This document shows positions 43,072 to 51,152 of a DNA stretch of 64,000 nt, one piece after another. The notes below the pieces were generated by a model. That model did no database searches and was not told where the DNA came from. It saw only the letters and a list, made by a program, of their open reading frames with translations. The first letter of the stretch is position 1. The number at the start of each line of letters is the position of its first letter. The DNA is from Microvirga sp. Mcv34 (GTDB taxonomy: Bacteria > Pseudomonadota > Alphaproteobacteria > Rhizobiales > Beijerinckiaceae): NCBI RefSeq assembly GCF_024519725.1, contig NZ_JALJRK010000002.1, positions 36,938 to 100,937 of the forward strand, written 5' to 3'. Position numbers and translations under genes: made by a program.

Positions 43072-44460
43072 ATGAGCCGATTAGACCTTCTGTCACAGAC
43101 AACACCGAGGCTTGTGGACGCTCCGTCGCGCAACCCGTCGTCGAATTCGGACATTCAGGGCAGCAATGGACAGGCTGCGACATCCGATTTCGGTTCTCTC
43201 CTGGATGGGTTCTCCGGAAAGCAGCCAAGAGAGGGGGTAGGACGATCCCAGCTCGAAACGGCTCTGCTGGGCGCTGAAGGAGACAGGATTCTCGCGACAG
43301 CGGGAGAATCCGATGCCGATCCGCTGCAGGATCTTCTTCCCGAGGTGCCGCAGCAAGACGGTTCCGAAGAGCGATCGGCCCCTGAGGCCGGAAGCTCCGC
43401 CTTTGCGATCATCGAGAATCTTCTTCCCCGCATCCTGGCGCGAACCTACAACGGCAACCACGCTGAGTCAGGCCGTTCCGGCGCATCCTTCGCGTCACTT
43501 TCCCTGCCCACGACTCAACAGGACCTGGAAAGCCTGAGTCCTGCGAATGCGGGCTTGGGATCGAAGCTCGCCGTATCGGTTCAAAACCAGGAAGCTCACT
43601 TCAAGCCCATCATCGAAGGCCTGAGCAGTGCTCCAACGGATTCGGGGGCGCCCTTTCCAACGGAGGGGGCCGGCACGACTCCTGTGAACCTGCTTCAGGA
43701 GAAGCCGAAGAACGCTGGCATGAAGGGCCTGCAGCCCGACAATACCGATGAGGCTCTTCATGCATCGATCGCGCTTGACGCCGATGCGGAAGCAGCAGCG
43801 AACAGCGAAGAGCGCGGAGCCGTCAGAAATCCAGTCCAGGATCGCATGATCGATCGCGCGGAAGTCCAGAAACAGGCGCCGATCAACGGGGCAAAAAACG
43901 AACCGGCTTCTCTTCCATCCTCTACGCTTCAGCATCTTGCAAGATCAATTGTCGAGGATGCCAAGGGGATCACCGAGCCTCAGCACCCCTCCTTCCAGCA
44001 TGATGGCTTGAACCGGGTCGCCACGGCAAGAGCCTCAGCCGGGGTTCTGAGAGTCCTGGATCTCCAGCTGAAGCCGGCGGAACTCGGCCTCGTAACGATC
44101 AGAATGCGGCTTTCCGGCGACAGCATCGAAATGGAAATCCAGGCTCAGCACGAGGAAACGGCCGAACTTCTGCGAAATGACGCGGACAAGCTGTCGAGCC
44201 TTCTTCGCGTGTCGGGCTATCGCCCCGACACCATCAACATCCAATCTGCCGAATCTGCCTCACATGACCGCTCAATGTTCCACCGTCCGCAACAGGGAAG
44301 CACGGGAGGCCAGTCCTTCGATCAGGGCGCGGCCGCGGGCCAGGGCAACTCTTCACGCCATCAGGGCGACCGCCCCGGCAACGGTGGACGGGAGATCCGT
44401 CCCGATCGGAGCGAAGGTCCGGCTCCTGGCGGCGGCCGCACTGGCGGGGTTTATCTCTAG
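43072..44460 (+). CDS. fliK: Flagellar hook-length control protein FliK (rhizobial MotD type)
   Basis: A 462-residue protein. The first 300 residues are low-complexity, hydrophilic and poorly conserved, as in FliK. The conserved core at about 315-390 has LRVLDLQLKPAELGLVTIRM, IEMEIQAQHEETAELLRNDA and LSSLLRVSGYRPDTINI, the FliK C-terminal domain that switches export specificity at FlhB. The tail is Gly/Gln-rich. In Sinorhizobium the gene at this place was first named motD. The 3' end overlaps the start region of the lytic transglycosylase by about 77 nt. Confidence 0.88.
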   Translation: MSRLDLLSQTTPRLVDAPSRNPSSNSDIQGSNGQAATSDFGSLLDGFSGKQPREGVGRSQLETALLGAEGDRILATAGESDADPLQDLLPEVPQQDGSEERSAPEAGSSAFAIIENLLPRILARTYNGNHAESGRSGASFASLSLPTTQQDLESLSPANAGLGSKLAVSVQNQEAHFKPIIEGLSSAPTDSGAPFPTEGAGTTPVNLLQEKPKNAGMKGLQPDNTDEALHASIALDADAEAAANSEERGAVRNPVQDRMIDRAEVQKQAPINGAKNEPASLPSSTLQHLARSIVEDAKGITEPQHPSFQHDGLNRVATARASAGVLRVLDLQLKPAELGLVTIRMRLSGDSIEMEIQAQHEETAELLRNDADKLSSLLRVSGYRPDTINIQSAESASHDRSMFHRPQQGSTGGQSFDQGAAAGQGNSSRHQGDRPGNGGREIRPDRSEGPAPGGGRTGGVYL

Positions 44461-45028
44461 CGCCTTGATGGTCACGCCAGCTTTCGCACAATCGCCATCC
44501 GGCCTGTGCGAAAGGGAGATGATGCGCGCCTCGTCGAAATACGGCGTGCCGATCGGTATGCTCTACTCGGTTGGACTGACCGAGACGGGACGGCGCGGCA
44601 GCTTGCAGCCCTATGCGATGAATGTCGAAGGCAAGGCCGTATTCTCGAACAGTGCCGCCGAAGCGATGCAGCGCTTCGAAGAGGCGAGGCGCGGCGGCGC
44701 GAAGCTCATCGATCTGGGCTGCATGCAGATCAACCATCTCTATCATCGTGAGAACTTCCCGTCCCTGGCGAGCATGCTCGACCCGCGCACGAACGTGGAA
44801 TATGCAGCCCGCTTTCTCCGAGAGCTCAAGACGCGTCACGAGACCTGGACGATGGCGGTGGCGCGCTATCACGCCGGCCCGAACAACGATCCGGCCCAGA
44901 AGCGATATGTCTGCCGTGTGATCGCCAACATGGTCGCAACCGGATTCGGCCAGTGGACGCCGGGAGCCAGGACCTTCTGCGCGGACGCACCGGGCCTGAG
45001 CAGCGGGCAGACCGCCTCGGATGGTTGA
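44384..45028 (+). CDS. Lytic transglycosylase, probably for flagellar rod penetration
   Basis: About 214 residues. A signal peptide (VRLLAAAALAGFISSALMVT...AFAQ) precedes an SLT-type lysozyme fold: LYSVGLTETGRRG holds the catalytic Glu, then GAKLIDLGCMQIN, NVEYAARFLRELK and VARYHAGPNN. In alphaproteobacteria FlgJ lacks its muramidase half, and a separate transglycosylase (as SltF in Rhodobacter) opens the wall; the flagellar location and the split FlgJ at 61900 fit that. The start is uncertain: I chose GTG at 44384, inside the end of fliK, because it precedes the signal peptide closely; the frame is open back to 44177, and no ribosome site decides. Confidence 0.78.
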   Translation: MDGRSVPIGAKVRLLAAAALAGFISSALMVTPAFAQSPSGLCEREMMRASSKYGVPIGMLYSVGLTETGRRGSLQPYAMNVEGKAVFSNSAAEAMQRFEEARRGGAKLIDLGCMQINHLYHRENFPSLASMLDPRTNVEYAARFLRELKTRHETWTMAVARYHAGPNNDPAQKRYVCRVIANMVATGFGQWTPGARTFCADAPGLSSGQTASDG

Positions 45029-45048
45029 GCCGCCATCCGGGCAATCCG

Positions 45049-45756
45049 TTATCGCGACATTCTGATTTCGGACCCGGAGCCGCTCAGAGTTCCGGCGAGC
45101 GCTGCTTCCTGGCCTGACAAACGACCGACAACGGTTCCTCGCGAGAAGAGGATGACCTGATTCTCGCGGAAGCTCCACCCATTCACGCTGCGCACGGCCT
45201 CATCCTTGCATCCCTGCGTCGCGGCCTTGTAGACGTCCAGCGAAGGCACGCTGGTGAGCTGAACCTTGCACGAGGATGCGCCGGTGCTGGCATTCCAGGT
45301 TCCGGCATAGGAGGTGGCACGTTGGGGCGCCGTGAAAACCCCCGGAGGACTCGGTGGGGGCTCGGTGCCGGAAGGACCTGTCGCCAGGGGCGGCTGGGCC
45401 GGAGCAATCGGAGCCGTAACCATCGGGGGAAGTGGCTCAGGAGGAGCCAAGGACGCGATGTCAGTCGACGAGGGCAGGGGACCCGGATCCGCTTCGAGGC
45501 GAACGTCGCGTCGCCTTGCAGGCAGCGTAACGGGAATTTCGACGCTCTCCGTTGGAAGAGCTGCGGGTTGAGCGAGCACATATGGAACGGGTCCAGGAAG
45601 CTGCCGTCCCCAGGGCGCGGCGTATTCCGGGTAGGCCCTGCGGGCATATCCCTGCTTCCACGGTCCCTGGCTATAAGACGGATCGGTCGAGCTGCAGGCC
45701 GAGATCGCGGCCGTCATCGTCAGCAGGCCCGCCGCCTTGAAGCATTTGTGCAGCAT
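45049..45756 (-). CDS. Omp19-like lipoprotein with AprI/Inh protease-inhibitor domain
   Basis: About 235 residues. A lipoprotein signal (MLHKCFKAAGLLTMTAAISAC) is followed by a long Pro-rich segment (about 25-150) and a C-terminal domain with AGTWNASTGASSCKVQLTSV, GCKDEAVRSVNGW and NQVILFSRGTVVGRL. That is the AprI/Inh metalloprotease-inhibitor fold with its Cys pair, arranged as in Brucella Omp19. It should be anchored in the outer membrane facing the periplasm. The ATG at 45756 has GGAG 11 nt upstream; the longer frame to 45804 runs into the preceding gene. It is the last gene of the motA-fliM unit, an unexpected place for it. Confidence 0.8.
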   Translation of the reverse strand: MLHKCFKAAGLLTMTAAISACSSTDPSYSQGPWKQGYARRAYPEYAAPWGRQLPGPVPYVLAQPAALPTESVEIPVTLPARRRDVRLEADPGPLPSSTDIASLAPPEPLPPMVTAPIAPAQPPLATGPSGTEPPPSPPGVFTAPQRATSYAGTWNASTGASSCKVQLTSVPSLDVYKAATQGCKDEAVRSVNGWSFRENQVILFSRGTVVGRLSGQEAALAGTLSGSGSEIRMSR

Positions 45757-45776
45757 CGGATTGCGGTCTCCGATAC

Positions 45777-46280
45777 TCAATGGCGCATTGTGCCGGCAGG
45801 GCAATAGGGCGACTTGAACCGGGCCGGGAGCGGTTTCAAACGAGCGGACGAGAGGATCCTTCCGAAAAACATCGGATTGAAATCCGTCTTGCGGAGAGCG
45901 GTCTCCAGGAGAACTTCGCTGATTTTGACGCCGATGTAGTAGTTGCCGAAAATGAGCTGGAAGAAGACCGTGACGGAGTCGTGATTGAACTCCATCTCAA
46001 GGACGATGCAGGATGCTTCCTCCCGACTGGAGTTCACATGGGAGACATAGCCGTATGACAACGTCCTGCCCTTGAAGTAGAGCTCTGCCGATGCCGTCAC
46101 CATCTCGTCCATGTTTCCATGCAGCTGGTTGTCGGCATAGAAGCGGATGATCTCAGGATCCGTGAGGCAGAAATCGGCAATGACATCTTTGAGGTTGCAG
46201 GCCAGGACCTCCTCGAACGCTTGAATATCCCAATGCTCTCTCAACGGAGCAGCGGCTTCGACGGCTCGAAGGCTTCTCAT
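45777..46280 (-). CDS. Unknown protein coupled to flhB
   Basis: A 167-residue protein I do not recognise. The start ATG overlaps the flhB stop by 4 nt (ATGA), and the unit continues to the lipoprotein gene 20 nt later, which is good evidence that it is real. It looks soluble and mixed alpha/beta: residues 15-60 are helical and acidic (FEEVLACNLKDVIADFCLTD), residues 65-130 contain several beta-like stretches with many Phe/Tyr (VTVFFQLIFGNYYIGVKI). No signal peptide, membrane helix or known motif is visible. The context suggests a role in the flagellar export apparatus or stator, but that is only inference. Confidence 0.68.
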   Translation of the reverse strand: MRSLRAVEAAAPLREHWDIQAFEEVLACNLKDVIADFCLTDPEIIRFYADNQLHGNMDEMVTASAELYFKGRTLSYGYVSHVNSSREEASCIVLEMEFNHDSVTVFFQLIFGNYYIGVKISEVLLETALRKTDFNPMFFGRILSSARLKPLPARFKSPYCPAGTMRH

Positions 46281-47341
46281 TTAGACCTCGTGAGGATGTA
46301 GAACAGGATCTGGGCGACTGCTTTGTAGAAGTCGGGAGGAATCATTCGGTCGACTTCGACATGATCGTACATGGACCTTGCGAGAGGCTTGTCTTCGATC
46401 ACGGGAACGCCATTCTTCTCAGCGATCTCACGGATCTTCAGGGCGATGAGGTCCTTGCCCTTGGCAACGACGATCGGAGCGCTGGCCTCGCTGCGTTCGT
46501 AGCGCATGGCGATGGCGAAGTGGGTCGGGTTGGCGATCACGAAGGTCGCCTTGGGCACGGCGGCGAGCATGCGCTTGCGGCTTCGATCCTGGGCCAGGGA
46601 GCGCATCCGCGCCTTGACCATCGGATCGCCCTCCATCTGCTTGTACTCTTCCTTGACCTCCTGCTTCGTCATCTTCAGGTCGCTGTGCCATTTGAAGCGA
46701 GCCCAAAGCAGGTCCGCCGCGACAAGGACGATCGTCGCAATGGCAATGGCGGATACAAGCCGCATGGCCATGGTCAGCATCAGCTCCGGAAGGAGGGAAG
46801 GATCGGTGAACATGGCATTCAGAACCTTGTATTGCTCCGATTTGAGAAGCAGCATGCTGACGAGCGTCATCGTTGCGAACTTGAACAACGACTTCGAAAA
46901 TTCCACCAAACCCTGGCGACCGAAGATACGCTTCCAGCCGCTTACGGGTGAAATTCTGTTCCATTGCGGCCTGATCCGCTCCGTGACCAGGGACGGCACA
47001 TTCTGCAGGATCGACGCCGCAAGGCTGCAAGCCGCTAGAATGATGATCGACGGGATCAGGAACTGACCAGCTTCGAGTGCGACGGCGTGGATCAGAGCGA
47101 TAGCATCCGAGCCGGAATCGAGCCGGAAATCCTGCGGTCTGTTGACGAAGAGCGAGAGCTTTTCCGTCAGGGTCTTGGTCGTGCCGCGCGCGGCGAAGGC
47201 CAGGACGATCAGGATACCCACGATGGAAGCGAACAGAGGCGCTTCTCTCGAGAAGGGGATATTCCCCTTCTCGATGGCGTCCCTGACCTTCTTGTCGGAA
47301 GGCGCTTCTGTTTTACTGTCCTTGTCGTCCGTATCAGACAT
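46277..47341 (-). CDS. flhB: Flagellar export switch protein FlhB
   Basis: A 354-residue membrane protein. The start KTEAPSDKKVRDAIEKGNIP is the FlhB signature; four transmembrane helices span about 33-210; the cytosolic domain carries NPTH at 271-274, the self-cleavage site, in TFVIANPTHFAIAMRYE. It controls the switch from hook to filament export together with FliK. It lies 84 nt after fliG and overlaps the unknown gene at 45777-46280. Confidence 0.95.
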   Translation of the reverse strand: MSDTDDKDSKTEAPSDKKVRDAIEKGNIPFSREAPLFASIVGILIVLAFAARGTTKTLTEKLSLFVNRPQDFRLDSGSDAIALIHAVALEAGQFLIPSIIILAACSLAASILQNVPSLVTERIRPQWNRISPVSGWKRIFGRQGLVEFSKSLFKFATMTLVSMLLLKSEQYKVLNAMFTDPSLLPELMLTMAMRLVSAIAIATIVLVAADLLWARFKWHSDLKMTKQEVKEEYKQMEGDPMVKARMRSLAQDRSRKRMLAAVPKATFVIANPTHFAIAMRYERSEASAPIVVAKGKDLIALKIREIAEKNGVPVIEDKPLARSMYDHVEVDRMIPPDFYKAVAQILFYILTRSK

Positions 47342-47425
47342 GATCCGAGATTCGGCTGCTAGAGCATCGGAGCCGAGAGCGGGTTACGCATCTGGGCTAG
47401 GCTTCGATCCGTCACGCGCGATGCA

Positions 47426-48454
47426 CTAGAAGTACGCCTCTTCCTCGTTCTCCGAGTTGATGACGATCTCTCCCCGGCCGGCCATCTCCAGTGCGAGATC
47501 CGTGATAGTGCGTCTGGCCTCGGCGATGTCGCGATGGGCCGACGGCTCCTTGCTGTTGAGCTCGTGCTCGATCATGCGGCGGACGCGCGAAGAAAGGGCC
47601 GACAGGACCACTTTGCGGAAATCGTCGTTGGTGCCCTTCAGGGCCAGGACCACGCGATCCGGCGGGACCTGATCGAAGAGGGTCGTGCGGTCCTTCGGCG
47701 TGAGCTTCACGATGTCGTCGAAGGTGAAGAGCAGACCCCTGAGGATCTCGGCCGATTTCGGGCGCACGGACGAAAGGTTCGTCAGTACGTCCTCCATGTG
47801 ATCCCGCTCCATCTTGTTGATGATGTCGGCGATCTTCGCGTGCGTGTCCGAGCCCGCGTTCTTCGAGAAGTTCGCCATGAAGTCGTCGTGCAGCGTCTTC
47901 TCGATGTTCTTCATCGTCTCGTCGACGATGGGCTTCATGCTCAGCATGCGGCGCATAAGGTTGTTCCGCAGCGGCTGCGGCAGCTGCGTCATGACCTTCG
48001 CGGCGCAGGACGGCTTGACTTTCGACAGGATGAGCGCCGCCGTCTGCGGATGCTCCTTCATGAGGTAGGATGCGATCGCGCCTTCGCTGACGGTCGAAAT
48101 GCGCTCCCAGATGCTCCTGTTCGCATTGCCGACGACCTCGCTCATGATGCTGGAGATCTGTTCCGGGCTCAGGATCCCGGTCAGCAGTTTCTCGATATGG
48201 GCCGCGCCGCCGATCAGGTCCGCCCCGTCGGAGAAGTTCGAGGCGAACTCCTCGACCAGCTGCTCGATTTGCGTCGGTGAGACGGGCCCGAGCTGCGCGG
48301 CGGATTTCGTGACGAGACGAATTTCCTCTTCGCTGAAGTGCTTGAGGATCCTGCTCGCGGCAGGTTTCCCCATGGCGAAAAGGAGGGTTGCGACGCGTTC
48401 GGGCCCTTTGAGGACCTTCGTGCCATTCGCCTTCATGGGAACGTGAGCGACCAT
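47426..48454 (-). CDS. fliG: Flagellar motor switch protein FliG
   Basis: A 342-residue C-ring protein. LKGPERVATLLFAMGKPAAS opens the N-terminal domain that binds FliF; EHPQTAALILSKV is the EHPQ motif of the middle domain; the C-terminal domain has the charged torque helix (SALSSRVRRMIEHEL). It touches the stator MotA. The start at 48454 could move to the ATG encoding MKANGTKV, 6 codons in. It follows fliN by 14 nt on the same strand. The order motA-fliM-fliN-fliG-flhB is normal for Rhizobiales. Confidence 0.95.
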   Translation of the reverse strand: MVAHVPMKANGTKVLKGPERVATLLFAMGKPAASRILKHFSEEEIRLVTKSAAQLGPVSPTQIEQLVEEFASNFSDGADLIGGAAHIEKLLTGILSPEQISSIMSEVVGNANRSIWERISTVSEGAIASYLMKEHPQTAALILSKVKPSCAAKVMTQLPQPLRNNLMRRMLSMKPIVDETMKNIEKTLHDDFMANFSKNAGSDTHAKIADIINKMERDHMEDVLTNLSSVRPKSAEILRGLLFTFDDIVKLTPKDRTTLFDQVPPDRVVLALKGTNDDFRKVVLSALSSRVRRMIEHELNSKEPSAHRDIAEARRTITDLALEMAGRGEIVINSENEEEAYF

Positions 48455-48468
48455 GCCGAGGAGCCGAT

Positions 48469-48831
48469 TTAGCCGTTGAGATCGTTGGTGGGCGGACCGA
48501 CAATCTCGGTCAGCGAGATGCCGAATCGGGAGTTGTCGTCTTCGACGACCACGACCTCGCCCCGGGCGATGATGCGTCCATTCACGACCACGTCGACCGG
48601 CTCGCCGACCCGATGGTCGAGGGGAACGATTGCGCCGCGCCCGAGCTTCATCAGGTTGGCGACGGGCATGGTGGCTGAACCGAGGACAACCTGGATCGTC
48701 ACGGGAATGCGTAGGATCGAGTCGAGGTTCTTCCCGCTTCCGAGCCTATCGTCGTGCAGGCCTGCACCCTCGAAGGCGTTCTCCTGCTGCCATACGGCCT
48801 TGTCTTGCTTGGGTTCGAAGGGATTCGTCAT
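48469..48831 (-). CDS. fliN: Flagellar motor switch protein FliN
   Basis: A 120-residue C-ring protein. The surface-presentation domain (about 38-115) has LRIPVTIQVVLGSATMPVAN, LGRGAIVPLDHRVGEPVDVV and FGISLTEIV. The first 35 residues are hydrophilic and variable. It forms the base of the switch with FliM and binds CheY-P and FliH. The start at 48831 is 11 nt after the small membrane-protein gene. Confidence 0.94.
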   Translation of the reverse strand: MTNPFEPKQDKAVWQQENAFEGAGLHDDRLGSGKNLDSILRIPVTIQVVLGSATMPVANLMKLGRGAIVPLDHRVGEPVDVVVNGRIIARGEVVVVEDDNSRFGISLTEIVGPPTNDLNG

Positions 48832-48842
48832 GGGAACGGACC

Positions 48843-49157
48843 TTATGAGTGGATAATGCCGGAGCGCGGCTGCGAATGCTGGTTTGCGTCCCGAATGAGG
48901 GTTTCGAGGCGCTCGGAAGCGGCCTGCGCCTCTTCGATGCGCTGGCCCAGAAGGACGAGGGTCTCCTTGCCTTCCGTGCCGAACTTCGTCACCGCGTTCT
49001 GAGCGGCCAGAAGTGCGGAGCCCGTCTTGTCGAAGATCTGCTGATACTCGGTGTGATACCGGTCGAGCTTCTTGAGCTTGCGGTACATCACCGCGACCAT
49101 GACGCTGGTCGTGACGAGCGCAAGGAAGAGAATGGCGTTAGCGAGGGAGGACGTCAT
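48843..49157 (-). CDS. Small single-pass membrane protein between fliM and fliN
   Basis: A 104-residue protein. One transmembrane helix at residues 5-25 (LANAILFLALVTTSVMVAVM) is followed by a basic stretch (YRKLKKLDRYHTE) and a helical, probably coiled-coil tail to about residue 92. The short periplasmic N-terminus and the positive stretch suggest that the tail is cytosolic. The ATG at 49157 lies inside the end of fliM (20-nt overlap); a longer frame goes back to 49262. Its place between two switch proteins suggests an accessory role in the C ring or the export gate. I do not know a function for it. Confidence 0.72.
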   Translation of the reverse strand: MTSSLANAILFLALVTTSVMVAVMYRKLKKLDRYHTEYQQIFDKTGSALLAAQNAVTKFGTEGKETLVLLGQRIEEAQAASERLETLIRDANQHSQPRSGIIHS

Positions 49158-50070
49158 CGAGAAACTCTTTTTCCTGATCGATGAGTTCATCGACTTTGAG
49201 AACGTAAGACCCTTCCGACTGCCCGATATGGCACCAGAAGAGGCCCTGCTGATTGCTTTCAAGCTTGACGCGGCTGCGCGGCGTCGCCTGTAGTTCGATC
49301 ACGTCGCCGATCTTCAGGTCGGCAATCTCGCCGAGCGAGAGGAAGCGCTCTTCGAGAACGGCCTTGAGCGTCACCTCGGTCTTCTTCACCTCGGTGGCGA
49401 TCTGCTTCATCCAACGCGGGTCGCGACCGGACGATTCGCCGGTGACCACCTGCGAGAGTGCTTTCCGCATCGGGTTGAGGACCGATTGCGGGATGATGAC
49501 GAACATTTCGCCACCGCGATTGAGCGCCTGGAGTAGGAATTTCGCCGCGACCGCCTGATTGTTCCGCCGTCCGATCACCGCGAAGTCCATGCGGGTCTCG
49601 ATGCGCTCGAGCTTGAATTTCGTGTCGACGATCGGCGAGAACGAGGCCTGCAGGGCCTTCGCGACCTGCTCGAAGAGGGTCTGCGCCATCTTGAGTTCGA
49701 TGTTCGAGAAGCCCCGGGCTTCCTCAACCGGCGGTTCCGAGCCGTCGGACCCGAAGAGGACCTCCACCATCGTGTAGATGAAGTCGCGGTCGAACCCGAT
49801 CAGGATATGGCTGTCCCATTCCGGCGCGTGGAAAATGCCCGCGACCGCGTTCGCCTCGTACATCTCCAGGATTTCGGTGATGCGGCCGCTTTCGAGGCCG
49901 CTCAGCGAGTAGTACATCGGCGAGGCCGCCATGTGGCGCAGATGCTCGGCGCAGCTCGTCGACATGCGGTCGAAGATCACGTGGAGCATCGGCAGGCGGT
50001 CGAGGGAAAGGCCTGCCGCGTCCAGCAGCATGTCGCGGATATCGGTGGCGCTTTGTGACCCGCTCATCAT
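49138..50070 (-). CDS. fliM: Flagellar motor switch protein FliM
   Basis: A 310-residue C-ring protein. The middle domain has VIFDRMSTSCAEHLRHMAAS and LIGFDRDFIYTMVEVLFGSD; the C-terminal FliN-like domain has LGEIADLKIGDVIELQATPR and the segment VKLESNQQGLFWCHIGQ. The short N-terminal CheY-binding peptide (LSQ-EID-type) of enteric FliM is not obvious. Start codons GTG 50073, ATG 50070 and ATG 50067 stand side by side; I chose 50070, which overlaps the motA stop. Confidence 0.93.
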   Translation of the reverse strand: MMSGSQSATDIRDMLLDAAGLSLDRLPMLHVIFDRMSTSCAEHLRHMAASPMYYSLSGLESGRITEILEMYEANAVAGIFHAPEWDSHILIGFDRDFIYTMVEVLFGSDGSEPPVEEARGFSNIELKMAQTLFEQVAKALQASFSPIVDTKFKLERIETRMDFAVIGRRNNQAVAAKFLLQALNRGGEMFVIIPQSVLNPMRKALSQVVTGESSGRDPRWMKQIATEVKKTEVTLKAVLEERFLSLGEIADLKIGDVIELQATPRSRVKLESNQQGLFWCHIGQSEGSYVLKVDELIDQEKEFLDDVLPR

Positions 50071-50951
50071 CACGCGGCCTCTTTCAGGTCTTCGGTGCGG
50101 CCGCCTGTGGTGGTAGCGGCCTCGACTTCATCGATGGTCGGACGGTAATCCACGGAGATGCCCTTTCGGCCATGCTCCACGGCGATCTGGGGAAGGGCGC
50201 CGTTCATGTAGGCGATGAGCGCCTGCTTGACGATGACATAGACGCGGGTCTGCTTTTCTCGGGTGGCCTTCACCTTGTTCGCGAGCGGCGACAGGAATGC
50301 ATAAGAGATGAAGATGCCGCCGAAGGTTCCGACGAGCGCCGAGGCGATCAGGCCACCCAGGATGGTGGGTGATTGATCGATGGCGCCGAGAGCCTTCACG
50401 ATGCCGAGGACGGCCGCCACGATGCCCAGGGCCGGAAGGGCTTCGGACACGGTGTTGATGGAGTAATAGGGTTTCGTGCGGTCGCGCTTGAGGGTCGCGA
50501 TCTCTTCTTCCATGAGAGCTTCGATCTCATGGGGGCGAGCGTTGCCGATGATGATCAGGCGCGCGTAATCGCAGATGAAGAGGGTGAGGTCCTTGTCCTT
50601 CAGCACACTCGGGAAGGCCTTGAAGATCTCCGATTCTTCCGGCTGGTCGATATGCCCTTCCACCTCGTTGCGTGGCTTGTTCTTCAATTCCCGCATGAGA
50701 GCATAGAGCAGGCCCAGGATCGAAAGGTAATGGTCCCTCTTCGGAACGGTCCCGGAGATCGCCTCGCGGGCGGCCCGGCCGGTGTCCTTCACCAGCGGCA
50801 TGGGATTTGCGATGATGAACGTGCCGATCGCGATGCCGCAGATGATCACGTATTCCCAAGGCTGCCATATCACAGCCAAGTGACCGCCCATGGCGACATA
50901 GCCGCTCACGAGCGAGCCAATGGCGACTGCCAATCCGATCAAAACGCCCAA
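50070..50951 (-). CDS. motA: Flagellar stator protein MotA
   Basis: A 293-residue, four-helix membrane protein. GVLIGLAVAIGSLVSGYVAM is the first helix; SINTVSEALPALGIVAAVLG holds the conserved Pro of the proton path, and SALVGTFGGIFISYAFLSPL the last helix. It forms the stator with MotB. The open frame reaches an ATG at 51047, but that would add 32 hydrophilic residues before the first helix. A TTG at 50951 has AAAGGGA about 8 nt upstream and gives the normal MotA start, so I chose it. This leaves room for the 14-nt element at 51005. Confidence 0.9.
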   Translation of the reverse strand: MGVLIGLAVAIGSLVSGYVAMGGHLAVIWQPWEYVIICGIAIGTFIIANPMPLVKDTGRAAREAISGTVPKRDHYLSILGLLYALMRELKNKPRNEVEGHIDQPEESEIFKAFPSVLKDKDLTLFICDYARLIIIGNARPHEIEALMEEEIATLKRDRTKPYYSINTVSEALPALGIVAAVLGIVKALGAIDQSPTILGGLIASALVGTFGGIFISYAFLSPLANKVKATREKQTRVYVIVKQALIAYMNGALPQIAVEHGRKGISVDYRPTIDEVEAATTTGGRTEDLKEAA

Positions 50952-51004
50952 CGTTGTGGTCCCTTTTGCGAAAGTCCAACCTGCTGAGGATGTCTTAATC
51001 CCGG

Positions 51005-51018
51005 AGGCTTGCGCGAAG
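51005..51018 (-). promoter_or_regulatory. Flagellar 14-nt element, motA unit
   Basis: On the minus strand CTTCGCGCAAGCCT, a copy of CYTCGYRCAAGSNT. It ends 53 nt before the TTG start of motA at 50951. Six nt after it comes TTAAGA, as in the flgB copy. It lies 19 nt from the opposite-facing copy for flgF. Confidence 0.68.
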
Positions 51019-51037
51019 CTGGAAATGAAGGGGCAAG

Positions 51038-51051
51038 CCTCGTGCAAGGCT
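51038..51051 (+). promoter_or_regulatory. Flagellar 14-nt element, flgF unit
   Basis: CCTCGTGCAAGGCT, a copy of CYTCGYRCAAGSNT on the plus strand. It ends 101 nt before the flgF ATG at 51153, a longer leader than for the other copies. Confidence 0.66.
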
Positions 51052-51152
51052 GTTCGGATACCCCTCTCGCCAGGTTCATGCGGCGGATGGAAGCCGCGCC
51101 ATCAGGGCTGGCCCAGGGTCGCCCTCATGAGAGAAAAGGCCGGAGCTCCTCG

